Source: Rahnella bonaserana (lineage in GTDB: Bacteria > Pseudomonadota > Gammaproteobacteria > Enterobacterales > Enterobacteriaceae). From it: a stretch of DNA of 64,000 bases. This document shows, in pieces, positions 36,974 to 46,964 of this stretch. The notes under the pieces were generated by a model. The model had not been told where the DNA came from, made no database searches, and was given only the letters and a program-made list of their open reading frames with translations. The translations under genes and the position numbers were made by a program. The first letter of the stretch is position 1. Each line of letters opens with the position of its first letter. Location: NCBI RefSeq assembly GCF_019049675.1, contig NZ_JAFMOW010000048.1, forward strand, positions 1-64,000. Reading direction: 5' to 3'.

Positions 36974-38461
36974 ATGAAACTAGAAAATATCGCTAATTTC
37001 TCCGGGAATATTGTCACTTTTGCCGCGCTGCCCGCGCTGATTTTCTTTAATTATTCTGCCGTTTTATTTTTTTTAAATGAATGGCAATTTCCTTTTCTCT
37101 TTATAGCTGCAGCCTTATACATTTTTGCCATTATGTATTACGCAAAAAAACGCGCTTATCCTAATAAATCAGCCAGTGGCCTCTTGTTGATATTGACAGG
37201 CGCAACTTGTAGTGCGGCGTTTTATAATCCCTACCCTGATACTTCATTGATAAGTATTTCTGGTTTTTATAATGAAAAAGATGGCGCTTGGGTCAGCAGC
37301 AACACCGATGAGAATACCCAGGATATTCTCGGAAAAATTAAAGACACTTGGAATCAGGCGAGCTCAAAAGAAAACCCTTCATTTCGGTTTGCTGAGCCTT
37401 TTGCTATCGAGACGTGGCAATTCCCGACATTATTCCTGACCCATCGTTCAAAACAACAGATCATCAAGCTTGCGGAGGAAAACTCAGATTCAGCAGTAAT
37501 ACTGGTGGGTTTCACCCGTGACGGTAAACTTGACACGTTGCATTACAGCCTGAATAAGAAAGCATTTCAACCCAACACACACAGTGTCATTCAAGAAAAT
37601 AAATGGTTTAACTTGTTACTCTCGAAAATTATTGATAACCCAACTCTCAGCGACAGCCACAAAAGGGAAATTATCGCAAAAATCCTTTTTATTGATTTTA
37701 ATGCTCGTGCTCTGAGCGTAAGAGCTAATGAAATGGATTATCTTGGCATGGCAAATTTAGTCGTAAAAACGCAAGATGAAGTCATTGCATTACAAAATAA
37801 GTATCCTTTTATAAAAGATGAACTTAATTACTTGATAGCAGGCTTAACAGCTTCGTTAATTGACGTCTATAAAGACCAGCTCCCTGAGGAAAAGGCGGCC
37901 GACTTGCTGATTCAGGCATTGAGCTACTATCCTTACTACCCTTATTCGGATAAAGAGAGCTTTCAGCGTGCCTATGTCAAATCAAGTTATACAAACTGGC
38001 GCCTGAGCAACGACTCTGAAGATGATGTCACATTAATCAATGAGCTACTACAAATCACTAACGCCATTAAGGATCCTGAAACTAAAAGAACCATAATTAA
38101 TGATTTCAAAAATTATATTTTCCTTACCCATGCCTCACCTGTCATGTTTTATTACATGCTGGAGATGATAAAAACGATCCATCCATTGCTTGAAACGCCT
38201 CTCAAAGATGTGGGTCATATTCGTGAATGGGAAGAATATACCGACAATTTTCTCCGACAGCATACCGGCATGGATGATGATTTCATCGATTTAAAAAGCA
38301 CCGCGTTATATAGCGTGTACTATTTTTGGTTTACTAAAGTGAATCGCAAAAAAGATGCAGCAAGAGTTTTAAAAAAAATAGAAAACATCACAAACTACAA
38401 TCCAAACATAGTGCCATTTTTAATAAAAATAAATAAAGAGGAAAAGGAAGCACAACACTAA
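36974..38461 (+). CDS. Unrecognised AT-rich 495-residue membrane protein
   Basis: I do not recognise this gene. The N-terminus has two to three helices (FAALPALIFFNYSAVLFFLN, FLFIAAALYIFAIMYYA, and a weaker GLLLILTGATCSAAF), followed by about 420 soluble, mostly helical residues with many Tyr, Asn and Lys. The spacing suggests helical hairpins but no clear TPR consensus is visible. Base composition is much richer in A and T than neighbouring ynfM and the monooxygenase, a sign of recent transfer. No ribosome site of note precedes the ATG. It stands alone between ynfM and an iron-regulated gene. Confidence 0.7.
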   Translation: MKLENIANFSGNIVTFAALPALIFFNYSAVLFFLNEWQFPFLFIAAALYIFAIMYYAKKRAYPNKSASGLLLILTGATCSAAFYNPYPDTSLISISGFYNEKDGAWVSSNTDENTQDILGKIKDTWNQASSKENPSFRFAEPFAIETWQFPTLFLTHRSKQQIIKLAEENSDSAVILVGFTRDGKLDTLHYSLNKKAFQPNTHSVIQENKWFNLLLSKIIDNPTLSDSHKREIIAKILFIDFNARALSVRANEMDYLGMANLVVKTQDEVIALQNKYPFIKDELNYLIAGLTASLIDVYKDQLPEEKAADLLIQALSYYPYYPYSDKESFQRAYVKSSYTNWRLSNDSEDDVTLINELLQITNAIKDPETKRTIINDFKNYIFLTHASPVMFYYMLEMIKTIHPLLETPLKDVGHIREWEEYTDNFLRQHTGMDDDFIDLKSTALYSVYYFWFTKVNRKKDAARVLKKIENITNYNPNIVPFLIKINKEEKEAQH

Positions 38462-38589
38462 CATTCAGTTACTAACAAAATTCTTACTGGCGTAAATATT
38501 ATTTAAACAAGCATCTCAGCCGCCTGCAGACAGGGTGCAGGAAATGTTCTGTGATGTCGCACGGGAGGATTGACGCACACCGCCTCAAA

Positions 38590-38604
38590 TGATAATTATT
38601 ATCA
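38590..38604. promoter_or_regulatory. Perfect Fur box upstream of the FAD monooxygenase
   Basis: TGATAAT-T-ATTATCA equals the 7-1-7 Fur consensus without a mismatch and lies 30 bp upstream of the start codon at 38634. Fur with iron should repress the gene, so it is expected to be made under iron starvation. Confidence 0.85.
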
Positions 38605-38633
38605 TGTAAATTTATCCAGTCAGGCAGGTTGGC

Positions 38634-39842
38634 ATGACATTGAACACTCAATCCTGCGCAGCAGCGTCCTGTTGCATCGTCGGGGGCGGCCCCGCAGGAT
38701 TAATGCTGGGATATCTTCTGGCGCGTAAGGGAATTGACGTCACCGTGCTGGAAAAGCACAGCGATTTTTTGCGCGATTTTCGCGGTGACACCATCCACCC
38801 TTCAACCCTCGACATCATCTGGCGGTTGGGGTTTCTTGATGAATTCCTTGCCCTGCCGCATCAGCGTGCGGAAAAGCTATATGGCGAAATCAACGGCAAA
38901 GAAACCACGCTGGCGGATTTCAGTCATTTACCCACGCAGTGCAAATTCATCGCATTTATGCCGCAATGGGATTTCCTGAATTTCATTGCCAGCAAGGCCG
39001 CGCAACTGCCAAATTTCCGGCTGATCCACAATGCGCAGGTGTTGTCGTTACGGGAAGATAACTGTCAGGTTTCCGGTGTTGTCGCAAAAGTGAACGGTGA
39101 AACGCAGCATTTCGATGCCGATCTGGTGGTGGGCTGTGACGGGCGTAATTCCATCGTGCGTGAACAGGCCGGGATGGAAATCCGCCATTATGGTGCGCCG
39201 CGTGACGTTCTGTGGCTGAAAATTAGCAAACGGCCGGACGATCCGCAGTGGTCGATGGGACATCGCGGGCCAAAGAAAAACTTCATCATGATCGACCGTG
39301 GCGATTACTGGCAGTGCGGTTATTCGATTCCGAAAGACAGCCTGGGTTCGCTCAAAGCACAAGGTATCGCGCCTTTTCTCGACCTGCTGGCGGAAGTGTC
39401 GCCATTTGAGCGCCAGCGCTTAGCCGACGATATTCTCAGTTGGGACGACGTACGTCTGCTGGTGATCCGCATCGACCGCCTGAAAGAATGGGCCAAACCG
39501 GGGCTGCTGTGCATCGGCGACGCGGCACATGCCATGTCACCGATTGGCGGCGTCGGGGTGAATCTGGCGATTCAGGATGCGGTTGCGACGGCAAATATCA
39601 TCACCGAGCCGCTGAAAGCCGGATGTCTTACGCTGCGGCATTTGAAGCGCATCCAGCGCCGCCGGACGTTCCCGACGTGGGCGACACAGGCGTTACAGAT
39701 TATGATCAGTAAAGCAGGACAGAAACAAAGGAAGCGTGCCCCTTCACGGCTGGAAATGTGGCTGCGCGGGCGGAAATTTATACCTTTCCTGTTTGGACGC
39801 CTCATCGGTGTCGGGTTTTATCGGGAAATCCCGAAGCTTTGA
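38634..39842 (+). CDS. FAD-dependent monooxygenase (PHBH family), predicted iron-repressed
   Basis: The 402-residue protein is an aromatic-hydroxylase-type flavoprotein: N-terminal dinucleotide fold CCIVGGGPAGLMLGYLLARK (about 14-33), the DG motif VVGCDGRNSIV, and the second FAD motif CIGDAAHAMSPIGGVGVNLA. These enzymes insert oxygen into aromatic or similar rings using NAD(P)H. The exact substrate is unknown. It appears monocistronic with a perfect Fur box 30 bp upstream and a repeat block directly downstream. No siderophore synthesis or uptake gene lies within the window, so its link to iron must be through a product made or degraded elsewhere. Confidence 0.85.
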   Translation: MTLNTQSCAAASCCIVGGGPAGLMLGYLLARKGIDVTVLEKHSDFLRDFRGDTIHPSTLDIIWRLGFLDEFLALPHQRAEKLYGEINGKETTLADFSHLPTQCKFIAFMPQWDFLNFIASKAAQLPNFRLIHNAQVLSLREDNCQVSGVVAKVNGETQHFDADLVVGCDGRNSIVREQAGMEIRHYGAPRDVLWLKISKRPDDPQWSMGHRGPKKNFIMIDRGDYWQCGYSIPKDSLGSLKAQGIAPFLDLLAEVSPFERQRLADDILSWDDVRLLVIRIDRLKEWAKPGLLCIGDAAHAMSPIGGVGVNLAIQDAVATANIITEPLKAGCLTLRHLKRIQRRRTFPTWATQALQIMISKAGQKQRKRAPSRLEMWLRGRKFIPFLFGRLIGVGFYREIPKL

Positions 39843-40440
39843 TTTTGGGTTAGCCATCCGAACTGGCCTTAAGATCTAGGTCTAGGTCAACACCTTGGGT
39901 TGCCACCCAAACGGGCCTTAAGAGGCGCCTGTCGCTGCGCGATCCCCGAATTTCAGGTCTCGAGCCTCTGGTCTCGAACCATTCATTCGGTGCCATTTTT
40001 GAGCACGCCAATCAACGTTTTTAAAAGCTGAAACAGTTCTGCTTTTGAATTTAAGATCGTGGGGGCGATTCAGAAATCTTGCTGAACGGAGCGGCCTGGA
40101 GACCCAAGGCTCCAGGACCGAGAGAAGGCACCGCGCAGCGGCAAGATTTCCAGCCTGTCGCGGTGATACCTGAAACATGGTCAGCAAGCGATAGCGCGCA
40201 GTTAAAAAAACGCTGGATTCCAAAGGGTTTCGTTTAAAACCCTTTGGGCCCGCGTGGGCGGCGAGCCCACGTCCTTGACCTTAACCTTAACCTTAACCTT
40301 AACCTTAAAGCCAGTTTGGTTGGCAACCCAAGGTCTTGTCGATGTGGGCCGACGCCCACGGTCTTGACCTTGAAGTTGAAGTTGAAGTTGAAGTTTTTTA
40401 AACGCCTCCCCTTCGTGATCCCCATTAAGCATCACAAATT
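39843..40440. repeat. Large composite intergenic repeat, copy C
   Basis: About 600 bp of shared modules follow the monooxygenase. Left end: GGCCTTAAG units and TTGGGTTGCCACCCAA. Then a TCGAG hairpin at 39960-39977 and an inverted module (40055-40200) with a CCTGGAG hairpin at 40095-40116. An inverted copy of the AAACCCTTTGG hairpin lies near 40217-40246. The right end has the CCTTAA hexamer repeated at 40274-40308, TTGGCAACCCAAGG, and a second hexamer array of GAAGTT at 40371-40395. No gene is supported. Confidence 0.85.
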
Positions 40441-40559
40441 TTAATATCCCCCCGCTTTTCATCACCCATAATTGATAAGCGTCATTACGCCCGCACCGTT
40501 ATTTCGGCAAAGTTCCCGCCTTTCATTTGGATCCAAATTTAATCTCGGGGAATACAATC

Positions 40560-41927
40560 ATGCTGGAATTACTGATCGGACTGGTGGTCGCCGTGTTTGT
40601 CGGGCGCTATATCATCAAAGGTTATTCGCCCACCGGCGTACTAATGGTCGGTGGTTTGTTGCTGCTGATTATCAGCGCAGTTATGGGTCACAGTATCCTG
40701 CCGGAAGGCACTAAAAGCACCGGCTGGAATGCGACGGATATCGTTGAATACGTCAAAATTCTGCTCATGAGCCGTGGCGGCGATCTCGGCATGATGATCA
40801 TGATGCTGTGCGGTTTCGCGGCCTATATGACCCATATCGGTGCCAATGATGTGGTGGTGAAACTGGCATCGCGCCCGTTGCAGATGATCAACTCACCTTA
40901 CATTCTGATGGTGGCGGCTTATATTCTGGCCTGTCTGATGTCACTGGCAGTGTCTTCGGCGACCGGTCTGGGCGTGTTGCTGATGGCGACCCTGTTCCCG
41001 ATTATGGTAAACGTCGGCATCAGCCGCGGTGCGGCGGCGGCGATTTGTGCTTCCCCAGCGGCGATTATTCTTTCTCCTACCTCTGGTGATGTCGTGCTGG
41101 CCGCGCAGGCCGCGAATATGCCGCTGGTGGACTTTGCATTTAAGGTCACCCTGCCGATTTCCATAGCGGCCATTGTGGCAATGTCTGTCGCGCACTTCTT
41201 CTGGCAAAGTTATCTGGATAAACGCGATACCAGTACTCAGGTGGATGCCGTGGATTCCAATGCGGATGATGTGGTCGAAACTAATGCCCCGGCTTTTTAC
41301 GCTATTTTGCCTTTCACACCGATTATAGGCGTGCTGATTTTCGACGGTAAATGGGGGCCGAATCTGCATATCATCACCATTCTGGTGATTTGTATGTTGC
41401 TGACCGCCATCATTGAAACGCTGCGTAACCGTAACGGCAAAGCCGTATTCGCCGGTCTGGACGTCGCTTACCGCGGCATGGCGGATGCCTTCGCCAACGT
41501 GGTGATGCTGCTGGTCGCGGCTGGCGTATTCGCGCAAGGGCTGAGCACGGTCGGATTCATCAGCAGCCTGATCGGACTGGCGCAAAACTTCGGTTCAGGC
41601 AGCATTGTCATGATGCTGGTTCTGGTGGTGATCACCGTGCTTGCCGCCATGACCACCGGCTCCGGTAACGCCTCTTTCTATGCGTTCGTCGAACTGATCC
41701 CTAAACTGGCGGCAAAAATGGGGATCAACCCGGAATATCTGGTCATCCCGATGTTGCAGGCGTCTAACCTCGGCCGCACAATTTCCCCGGTTTCCGGCGT
41801 CGTTGTCGCTGTGGCGGGTATGGCAAAAATCTCACCTTTCGAAGTCGTTAAACGGACCTCCGTTCCCGTGCTGGTCGGCCTGATTGTGGTGATCGTCGCC
41901 ACTGAAATTCTGGTGCCGGTGCATTAA
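40560..41927 (+). CDS. dcuC: Anaerobic C4-dicarboxylate transporter DcuC
   Basis: DcuC mainly exports succinate during fermentation and can exchange C4-dicarboxylates. The 455-residue protein starts at ATG 40560, after GGGGA; an upstream TTG start is rejected. It has many helices and near identity to E. coli DcuC in stretches such as DIVEYVKILLMSRGGDLGMM and SRGAAAAICASPAAIIL. Only a weak FNR half-site (TTGAT at about 40471) is visible upstream. An ERIC element follows it. Confidence 0.93.
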   Translation: MLELLIGLVVAVFVGRYIIKGYSPTGVLMVGGLLLLIISAVMGHSILPEGTKSTGWNATDIVEYVKILLMSRGGDLGMMIMMLCGFAAYMTHIGANDVVVKLASRPLQMINSPYILMVAAYILACLMSLAVSSATGLGVLLMATLFPIMVNVGISRGAAAAICASPAAIILSPTSGDVVLAAQAANMPLVDFAFKVTLPISIAAIVAMSVAHFFWQSYLDKRDTSTQVDAVDSNADDVVETNAPAFYAILPFTPIIGVLIFDGKWGPNLHIITILVICMLLTAIIETLRNRNGKAVFAGLDVAYRGMADAFANVVMLLVAAGVFAQGLSTVGFISSLIGLAQNFGSGSIVMMLVLVVITVLAAMTTGSGNASFYAFVELIPKLAAKMGINPEYLVIPMLQASNLGRTISPVSGVVVAVAGMAKISPFEVVKRTSVPVLVGLIVVIVATEILVPVH

Positions 41928-41940
41928 ACCTGCCCGATTT

Positions 41941-42068
41941 TAATACCTGAAACATTCAGGCTGTATCAGGGCGGCAGCTGAAGACAAGTCCCCGGGAGCA
42001 TACAAAAGTATGTGACCGGGGCGCGTGAAGGCAGCCAGCGCAGAGACGGCGTGAAGGATTAAGGTATT
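41941..42068. repeat. ERIC-like element between dcuC and ydgK
   Basis: The centre CCCGGGAGCATAC-AAAA-GTATGTGACCGGG is the palindromic ERIC core with several changes, followed by GAAGGCAGCCAGCGCAGAGA as in full-length ERIC elements. The ends TAATACCTGAAACATTCAGG and GGATTAAGGTATTGA form an outer inverted repeat. Confidence 0.8.
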
Positions 42069-42184
42069 GATCACATAAATACGATAACGAGAATGCCTCT
42101 CACGGGTTAAGCTACTGCGCCTTGAAGGTCGGGGAACTTTCCCTGTGCTGTTTTGATGGCGAAACCAGCGTGAGAAAAGCTTTT

Positions 42185-42625
42185 ATGTCGAATAATCCGG
42201 GCTATAAACGTATCGGCGGGTGGTTACTCGCACCGATGGCGTATCTGATTGTGACGCTGCTCAGCGTCGTATTAATGCTGTTTCTGTTTTCAATGGCATT
42301 ATTTGTACCGGAATCGCGTGAATACTTATTCACCAACTCGCAGGCATTTACCCTGCAATGGTATTTCTCCGTGGTGACCACGCTGGCGATGGGGTTATTT
42401 ACCGTCGCGGTATTGTGGCAATTCTGTAAGCGCGCAAGAGCCTTACCGAAAATGTATATTATCTGGTTATTATGTACAGTGCTTCTGGCGGTAAAAGCCT
42501 TTGCATTCTCGCCAGTTACTGATGATTTGGCCGTGCGTAACTTGTTGTTACCTTTATTGGCCGCCGCCGTCTTTGTGCCTTATTTCAAGCGCTCATTGCG
42601 GGTAAAAGAAACCTTCACGGAATAA
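42185..42625 (+). CDS. ydgK: DUF2569 inner-membrane protein YdgK
   Basis: The ATG at 42185 gives 146 residues starting [20 protein letters not shown], which has the IGGWL opening of DUF2569 proteins; an upstream TTG start is not supported. Four helices are visible. In E. coli ydgK also lies directly upstream of rsxA, which confirms the identity. Its function is not known; the conserved link to rsx hints at a role with that complex. Confidence 0.88.
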   Translation: MSNNPGYKRIGGWLLAPMAYLIVTLLSVVLMLFLFSMALFVPESREYLFTNSQAFTLQWYFSVVTTLAMGLFTVAVLWQFCKRARALPKMYIIWLLCTVLLAVKAFAFSPVTDDLAVRNLLLPLLAAAVFVPYFKRSLRVKETFTE

Positions 42626-42665
42626 CCCTGAGGTTTTTAATGTTTATTATGTCCGGGCAATTGTC

Positions 42666-43247
42666 ATGACCTCTTATTTATTACTTTTTGTCGGCACCGT
42701 GCTGGTGAATAACTTCGTTCTGGTTAAGTTTCTTGGCCTGTGCCCCTTTATGGGCGTCTCCAAGAAACTCGAATCGGCTATCGGGATGGGGCTGGCGACC
42801 ACGTTCGTCATCACCCTGTCGAATATCTGCTCGTGGATCGTCAACACTTTCATACTGATGCCGCTGGGGCTGGTGTATCTGCGTACCATGGCCTTTATTC
42901 TGGTGATCGCGGTTGTGGTGCAGTTCACCGAAATGGTGGTGCGTAAAACCAGTCCGTCGCTGTATCGCCTGCTGGGTATCTTCCTGCCGCTGATTACCAC
43001 TAACTGCGCCGTACTCGGCGTGGCGTTACTGAACATCAACCAGCAGTTCAACTTTATGCAGTCCGCGCTGTACGGATTTGCCGCCTCGCTCGGTTTCTCG
43101 CTGGTGATGGTGCTGTTCGCCGCCATTCGTGAACGTCTGGTGGTGGCTGACGTCCCTGCTCCGTTCAAAGGTTCCTCGATTGCGCTGGTCACGGCTGGCC
43201 TGATGTCATTAGCCTTTATGGGCTTCACAGGTCTGGTGAAATTCTAA
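42666..43247 (+). CDS. rsxA: Electron transport complex subunit RsxA
   Basis: RsxA is one of the two NqrD/E-like membrane subunits of the Rsx (Rnf) complex, which uses NADH and an ion gradient to drive reduction; in E. coli Rsx keeps SoxR reduced. The 193-residue protein has six helices and the conserved motif [20 protein letters not shown], with [11 protein letters not shown] in the second half holding the central cysteine. It shares its last base with the rsxB start, so the genes are coupled. Confidence 0.95.
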   Translation: MTSYLLLFVGTVLVNNFVLVKFLGLCPFMGVSKKLESAIGMGLATTFVITLSNICSWIVNTFILMPLGLVYLRTMAFILVIAVVVQFTEMVVRKTSPSLYRLLGIFLPLITTNCAVLGVALLNINQQFNFMQSALYGFAASLGFSLVMVLFAAIRERLVVADVPAPFKGSSIALVTAGLMSLAFMGFTGLVKF

Positions 43248-43813
43248 TGTTTGAATTATGGGTAGCGATTGGCGCGCTGACCGCTCTGGCGCTGGTTTTT
43301 GGCCTGCTGCTGGGCTACGCCTCGCGTCGTTTTGCCGTGGAAGGCAACCCGGTTGTCGATCAAATTGACGAGATCCTGCCGCAAAGCCAGTGCGCACAAT
43401 GCGGCTATCCCGGCTGTAAGCCTTACGCCGAAGCGGTCGCCAATGGCGACAACATCAATAAATGTGTGCCGGGCGGCGAAGCGGTGATGCTCAAACTGGC
43501 AACCCTGCTGAATGTCGAGCCGCAACCGATGGGCGAAGACGCCGCAGCGGCAGTGCCGGTGCGTAAAGTGGCCTACATCGACGAGAGCAACTGCATCGGC
43601 TGCACCAAGTGTATTCAGGCCTGTCCGGTCGATGCCATCGTTGGTGCCACCCGTGCCGTGCATACCGTCATTACTGATTTGTGTACCGGCTGTGACCTTT
43701 GCGTCGCGCCGTGTCCGACTGACTGCATTGAAATGCTGCCGGTAAAAACCACCACCGCAAACTGGAAATGGGATTTACAGTCCATTCCGGTTCAGATCAT
43801 CCATGCGGAGTAA
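43247..43813 (+). CDS. rsxB: Electron transport complex iron-sulfur subunit RsxB
   Basis: RsxB passes electrons within the Rsx complex. The 188-residue protein has an N-terminal membrane anchor, a four-cysteine [4Fe-4S] motif ([15 protein letters not shown], then a later Cys near 75) and two ferredoxin-type clusters, [12 protein letters not shown] and [12 protein letters not shown]. It overlaps rsxA by one base and runs into rsxC. Confidence 0.95.
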   Translation: MFELWVAIGALTALALVFGLLLGYASRRFAVEGNPVVDQIDEILPQSQCAQCGYPGCKPYAEAVANGDNINKCVPGGEAVMLKLATLLNVEPQPMGEDAAAAVPVRKVAYIDESNCIGCTKCIQACPVDAIVGATRAVHTVITDLCTGCDLCVAPCPTDCIEMLPVKTTTANWKWDLQSIPVQIIHAE

Positions 43814-43814
43814 C

Positions 43815-45902
43815 ATGTTTAATCTGTTTGCCGCGCTCAAAAAAGACAAAGTCTGGGACTTCGATGGCGGTATTCATCCGCCGGAAATGAAGACTCAGTC
43901 GAGCCACGTTCCGCTGCGCAACGTGCCGCTGCCTGAGCGCTTTATCATTCCTTTGCAGCAACATCTTGGCCCTGAAGGCGAGCTGTGCGTAAAAGCCGGC
44001 GACCGCGTTCTGAAAGGTCAGCCGCTGACCACAGGCCGTGGCCGCACCGTGCCGGTACATGCGCCGACGTCCGGTGTGATCACCGCCATCGAGCCGCACA
44101 TTACCGCGCACCCTTCCGGCCTGAAAGAACTCTGCGTGTTGATCGACGCCGACGGCCAGGACACCTGGTGTGAGCGTGAATTTATTGCCGATTATCGCCA
44201 GCTTTCTGCCGATGAACTGAACCAGCGCATCAGTCAGGCCGGTATTGCCGGGCTGGGCGGCGCAGGTTTCCCGACGGCCAGCAAACTGGCTGGCGGCCTG
44301 ACGTCTACCCGCACACTTATCCTCAACGCTGCTGAATGTGAGCCTTACATCACCGCCGATGACCGGCTGATGCAGGAACATGCGGCGGAAATCCTTGAAG
44401 GCACGCGCATTCTCTGCCACATGCTGCAACCGGAACGCGTGCTGATCGGTATTGAAGACAACAAACCGGAAGCCATTACCGCCTTTAAAAATGCCATTAA
44501 AGCCGAACAGGCCGAAGGCGTGCGCATTGAACTGCGGGTGATCCCGACCAAATACCCTTCCGGTGGCGCAAAGCAGCTGACTAAAATCCTGACCGGCCTC
44601 GAAGTGCCGAAAGGCCACCACTCGTCGTCCATCGGCGTGCTGATGCAAAACGTCGGTACCGTATTTGCCATCAAACGCGCAATTATTAACAGCGAACCGC
44701 TGATTGAACGCGTGGTGACGCTGACCGGCGAAGCGATGGCAAAACCGGGCAACGTCTGGGCACGACTGGGCACACCGATTGAACATCTGATGCGTGAAGG
44801 CGTGTTGCAACCGCAAGGCGACAAAAAGATGGTGATTATGGGCGGCCCGCTGATGGGCTTTACCCTGCCGTCGCTCAATGTGCCTGTGGTCAAAATTTCT
44901 AACTGTCTGCTGGCACCTTCTGAGTCCGAACTCGGTCAGCCGGAGCCGGAAGAAGCCTGTATCCGTTGCAGCCTGTGCGCCGAATCCTGTCCGGCCGGAT
45001 TACTGCCGCAACAGCTTTACTGGTTCAGCAAAGGCGAAGAACACGAGAAAGCGCGTAAGCATAATCTGTTCGACTGTATCGAATGCGGCGCCTGTGCATA
45101 CGTCTGCCCGAGCAACATTCCGCTGGTGCAGTATTACCGTCAGGAAAAGGCCGAAATCCGCGCCATTGATGCAGAGACTGCCCGCGCCACCGAAGCCAAA
45201 GCACGCTTTGAAGCTAAACAGGCGCGTATGGAACGCGAGAAATTAGCGCGTGAAGAGAAACACCAGAAAGCAGCGGTAAAACTGGACGAAGCTCCCGCAA
45301 CCGAAGCGCCGGTCCACGCAGCCGACGCCGATCCGCGTAAAGCCGCGCTGGCCGCAGCCATTGCTCGTGCGAAAGCGAAGAAAGCCGCCGCTGAGCAGGA
45401 AATCCCGGTGGCTTCTGAGCCGGTGCCTGAGACTCCGCCTTCTGGGGAAGACGACCGCAAAGCTGCCGTGGCTGCGGCTATCGCCCGCGTGAAAGCGAAG
45501 AAAGCCGGAAACAGCGGCGTTGTGGTCGAAGCGAAAGACAGCGAACTGGCCGTTACCCCGCAGGCGCCGGCAGAGGATGATCGCAAAGCTGCTGTCGCCG
45601 CTGCAATTGCGCGTGTGAAAGCCAAAAAGGCCGCTGCGGCACAACCTGCAAATGGCGAAGAAAACGTGACAGCGTCACCTGCCGAGCCTTCCGCGGACGA
45701 CAAGCGCAAGGCCGCCGTCGCCGCTGCTATTGCCCGTGCTAAAGCCAAAAAAGCCGCTGCACTCAGTGAAGCGCAGGACGCAGAGCCGGAAGAAAAAGAA
45801 ACATCACAACAAGAAAGCGATCCACGTAAAGCCGCTGTGGCTGCTGCGATCGCCCGAGTTAAGGCCCGTAAAGCCGCTCAGACCATGTCGAACGAGGAAT
45901 AG
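43815..45902 (+). CDS. rsxC: Electron transport complex subunit RsxC with a repeated C-terminal tail
   Basis: RsxC is the peripheral NADH- and FMN-binding subunit. ATG at 43815 gives about 695 residues and sits just behind GGAG in the end of rsxB. The domain order is a biotin-lipoyl-like part, the NADH/FMN domain ([28 protein letters not shown]), and two [4Fe-4S] clusters ([12 protein letters not shown] and [12 protein letters not shown]). The rest is a tail with five copies of a unit of the form [18 protein letters not shown], at 45330-45392, 45450-45512, 45576-45641, 45696-45761 and 45819-45884, rich in Ala and Lys and probably helical. E. coli also has such a tail, of a different length. 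Confidence 0.95.
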   Translation: MFNLFAALKKDKVWDFDGGIHPPEMKTQSSHVPLRNVPLPERFIIPLQQHLGPEGELCVKAGDRVLKGQPLTTGRGRTVPVHAPTSGVITAIEPHITAHPSGLKELCVLIDADGQDTWCEREFIADYRQLSADELNQRISQAGIAGLGGAGFPTASKLAGGLTSTRTLILNAAECEPYITADDRLMQEHAAEILEGTRILCHMLQPERVLIGIEDNKPEAITAFKNAIKAEQAEGVRIELRVIPTKYPSGGAKQLTKILTGLEVPKGHHSSSIGVLMQNVGTVFAIKRAIINSEPLIERVVTLTGEAMAKPGNVWARLGTPIEHLMREGVLQPQGDKKMVIMGGPLMGFTLPSLNVPVVKISNCLLAPSESELGQPEPEEACIRCSLCAESCPAGLLPQQLYWFSKGEEHEKARKHNLFDCIECGACAYVCPSNIPLVQYYRQEKAEIRAIDAETARATEAKARFEAKQARMEREKLAREEKHQKAAVKLDEAPATEAPVHAADADPRKAALAAAIARAKAKKAAAEQEIPVASEPVPETPPSGEDDRKAAVAAAIARVKAKKAGNSGVVVEAKDSELAVTPQAPAEDDRKAAVAAAIARVKAKKAAAAQPANGEENVTASPAEPSADDKRKAAVAAAIARAKAKKAAALSEAQDAEPEEKETSQQESDPRKAAVAAAIARVKARKAAQTMSNEE

Positions 45903-46955
45903 ATGGCCTTCAGGATCGCAAGTTCACCCTTTACACATAACCGCCAGAACACCAGCACCATCATGATGATGGTGATCCTGGCGTGTATTCCCGGCCTGAT
46001 CGCTCAGGTCTGGTTTTTCGGTTACGGCACGCTGGTTCAGCTGACGCTGGCTATCGTGATTGCCCTGCTGGCGGAAGGCGCAGTATTGCAGCTGCGCAAA
46101 CAGCCGGTAAAAAAACGTCTGGGTGATAACAGCGCCCTGCTGACTGCTGTTTTGCTGGGCGTCAGTCTGCCGCCGCTGGGGCCGTGGTGGATGGTAGTGC
46201 TCGGGACAATTTTCGCCATCATCATTGCCAAACAGCTTTACGGCGGTCTTGGACAGAATCCCTTTAACCCGGCGATGGTCGGCTATGTGGTGCTGCTGAT
46301 TTCTTTCCCGGTGCAGATGACGACCTGGCTGCCGCCGGATGTTTTACAGCACCATCACGTCGGGTTCACTGATACGCTGCTGACCATTTTCGCCGGTCAC
46401 AACAGTCAGGATCTTACCGCGTATCAGCTGAATATGAACGTCGATGGCGTGACGCAGGCGACACCGCTGGATGCGTTTAAAACCGGTCTGCGTTCCGGCC
46501 ATACTGCCGATCAGATCCTCGGTACGCCGTTGTTCAGCGGCACGCTGGCCGGTCTGGGCTGGCAGTGGATTAACCTCGGTTTTCTGGCCGGTGGCCTGTT
46601 CCTGATGTGGCGCAAAATCATCAGCTGGCACATTCCGGTGGCCATGTTAGGTATGCTGGCATTTTGCGCAGGCATTGCGTGGGGTCTGGCACCAGAAAGC
46701 TATTCCTCACCACTGGTCGGGCTGTTCTCCGGCGCAACCATGCTGGGTGCGTTCTTTATCGCCACCGATCCGGTCACCGCGTCTACCACGCCGAAAGGCC
46801 GCCTGATTTTCGGCGCATTGATTGGTTTACTGGTATGGCTCATCCGCAGCTACGGCGGTTATCCGGATGGCATCGCCTTTGCGGTTTTACTGGCGAATAT
46901 CACCGTGCCATTGATTGATCACTACACACAACCACGTGTTTACGGGCATCGCTGA
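45903..46955 (+). CDS. rsxD: Electron transport complex subunit RsxD
   Basis: RsxD is an NqrB-like membrane subunit with a covalently bound FMN. The 350-residue protein has about nine helices and the flavin attachment motif TQATPLDAF near residue 187, where the Thr carries the FMN, as in E. coli. It starts directly after the rsxC stop and is followed 9 bp later by rsxG. Confidence 0.95.
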   Translation: MAFRIASSPFTHNRQNTSTIMMMVILACIPGLIAQVWFFGYGTLVQLTLAIVIALLAEGAVLQLRKQPVKKRLGDNSALLTAVLLGVSLPPLGPWWMVVLGTIFAIIIAKQLYGGLGQNPFNPAMVGYVVLLISFPVQMTTWLPPDVLQHHHVGFTDTLLTIFAGHNSQDLTAYQLNMNVDGVTQATPLDAFKTGLRSGHTADQILGTPLFSGTLAGLGWQWINLGFLAGGLFLMWRKIISWHIPVAMLGMLAFCAGIAWGLAPESYSSPLVGLFSGATMLGAFFIATDPVTASTTPKGRLIFGALIGLLVWLIRSYGGYPDGIAFAVLLANITVPLIDHYTQPRVYGHR

Positions 46956-46964
46956 GGAACAAAT

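Noticed and set aside
43797-44816. Minus-strand open frame of 339 codons opposite rsxC
   Set aside because: It is antisense to the conserved rsxC domains; its protein has no family motif and an unusual His, Arg and Phe content.
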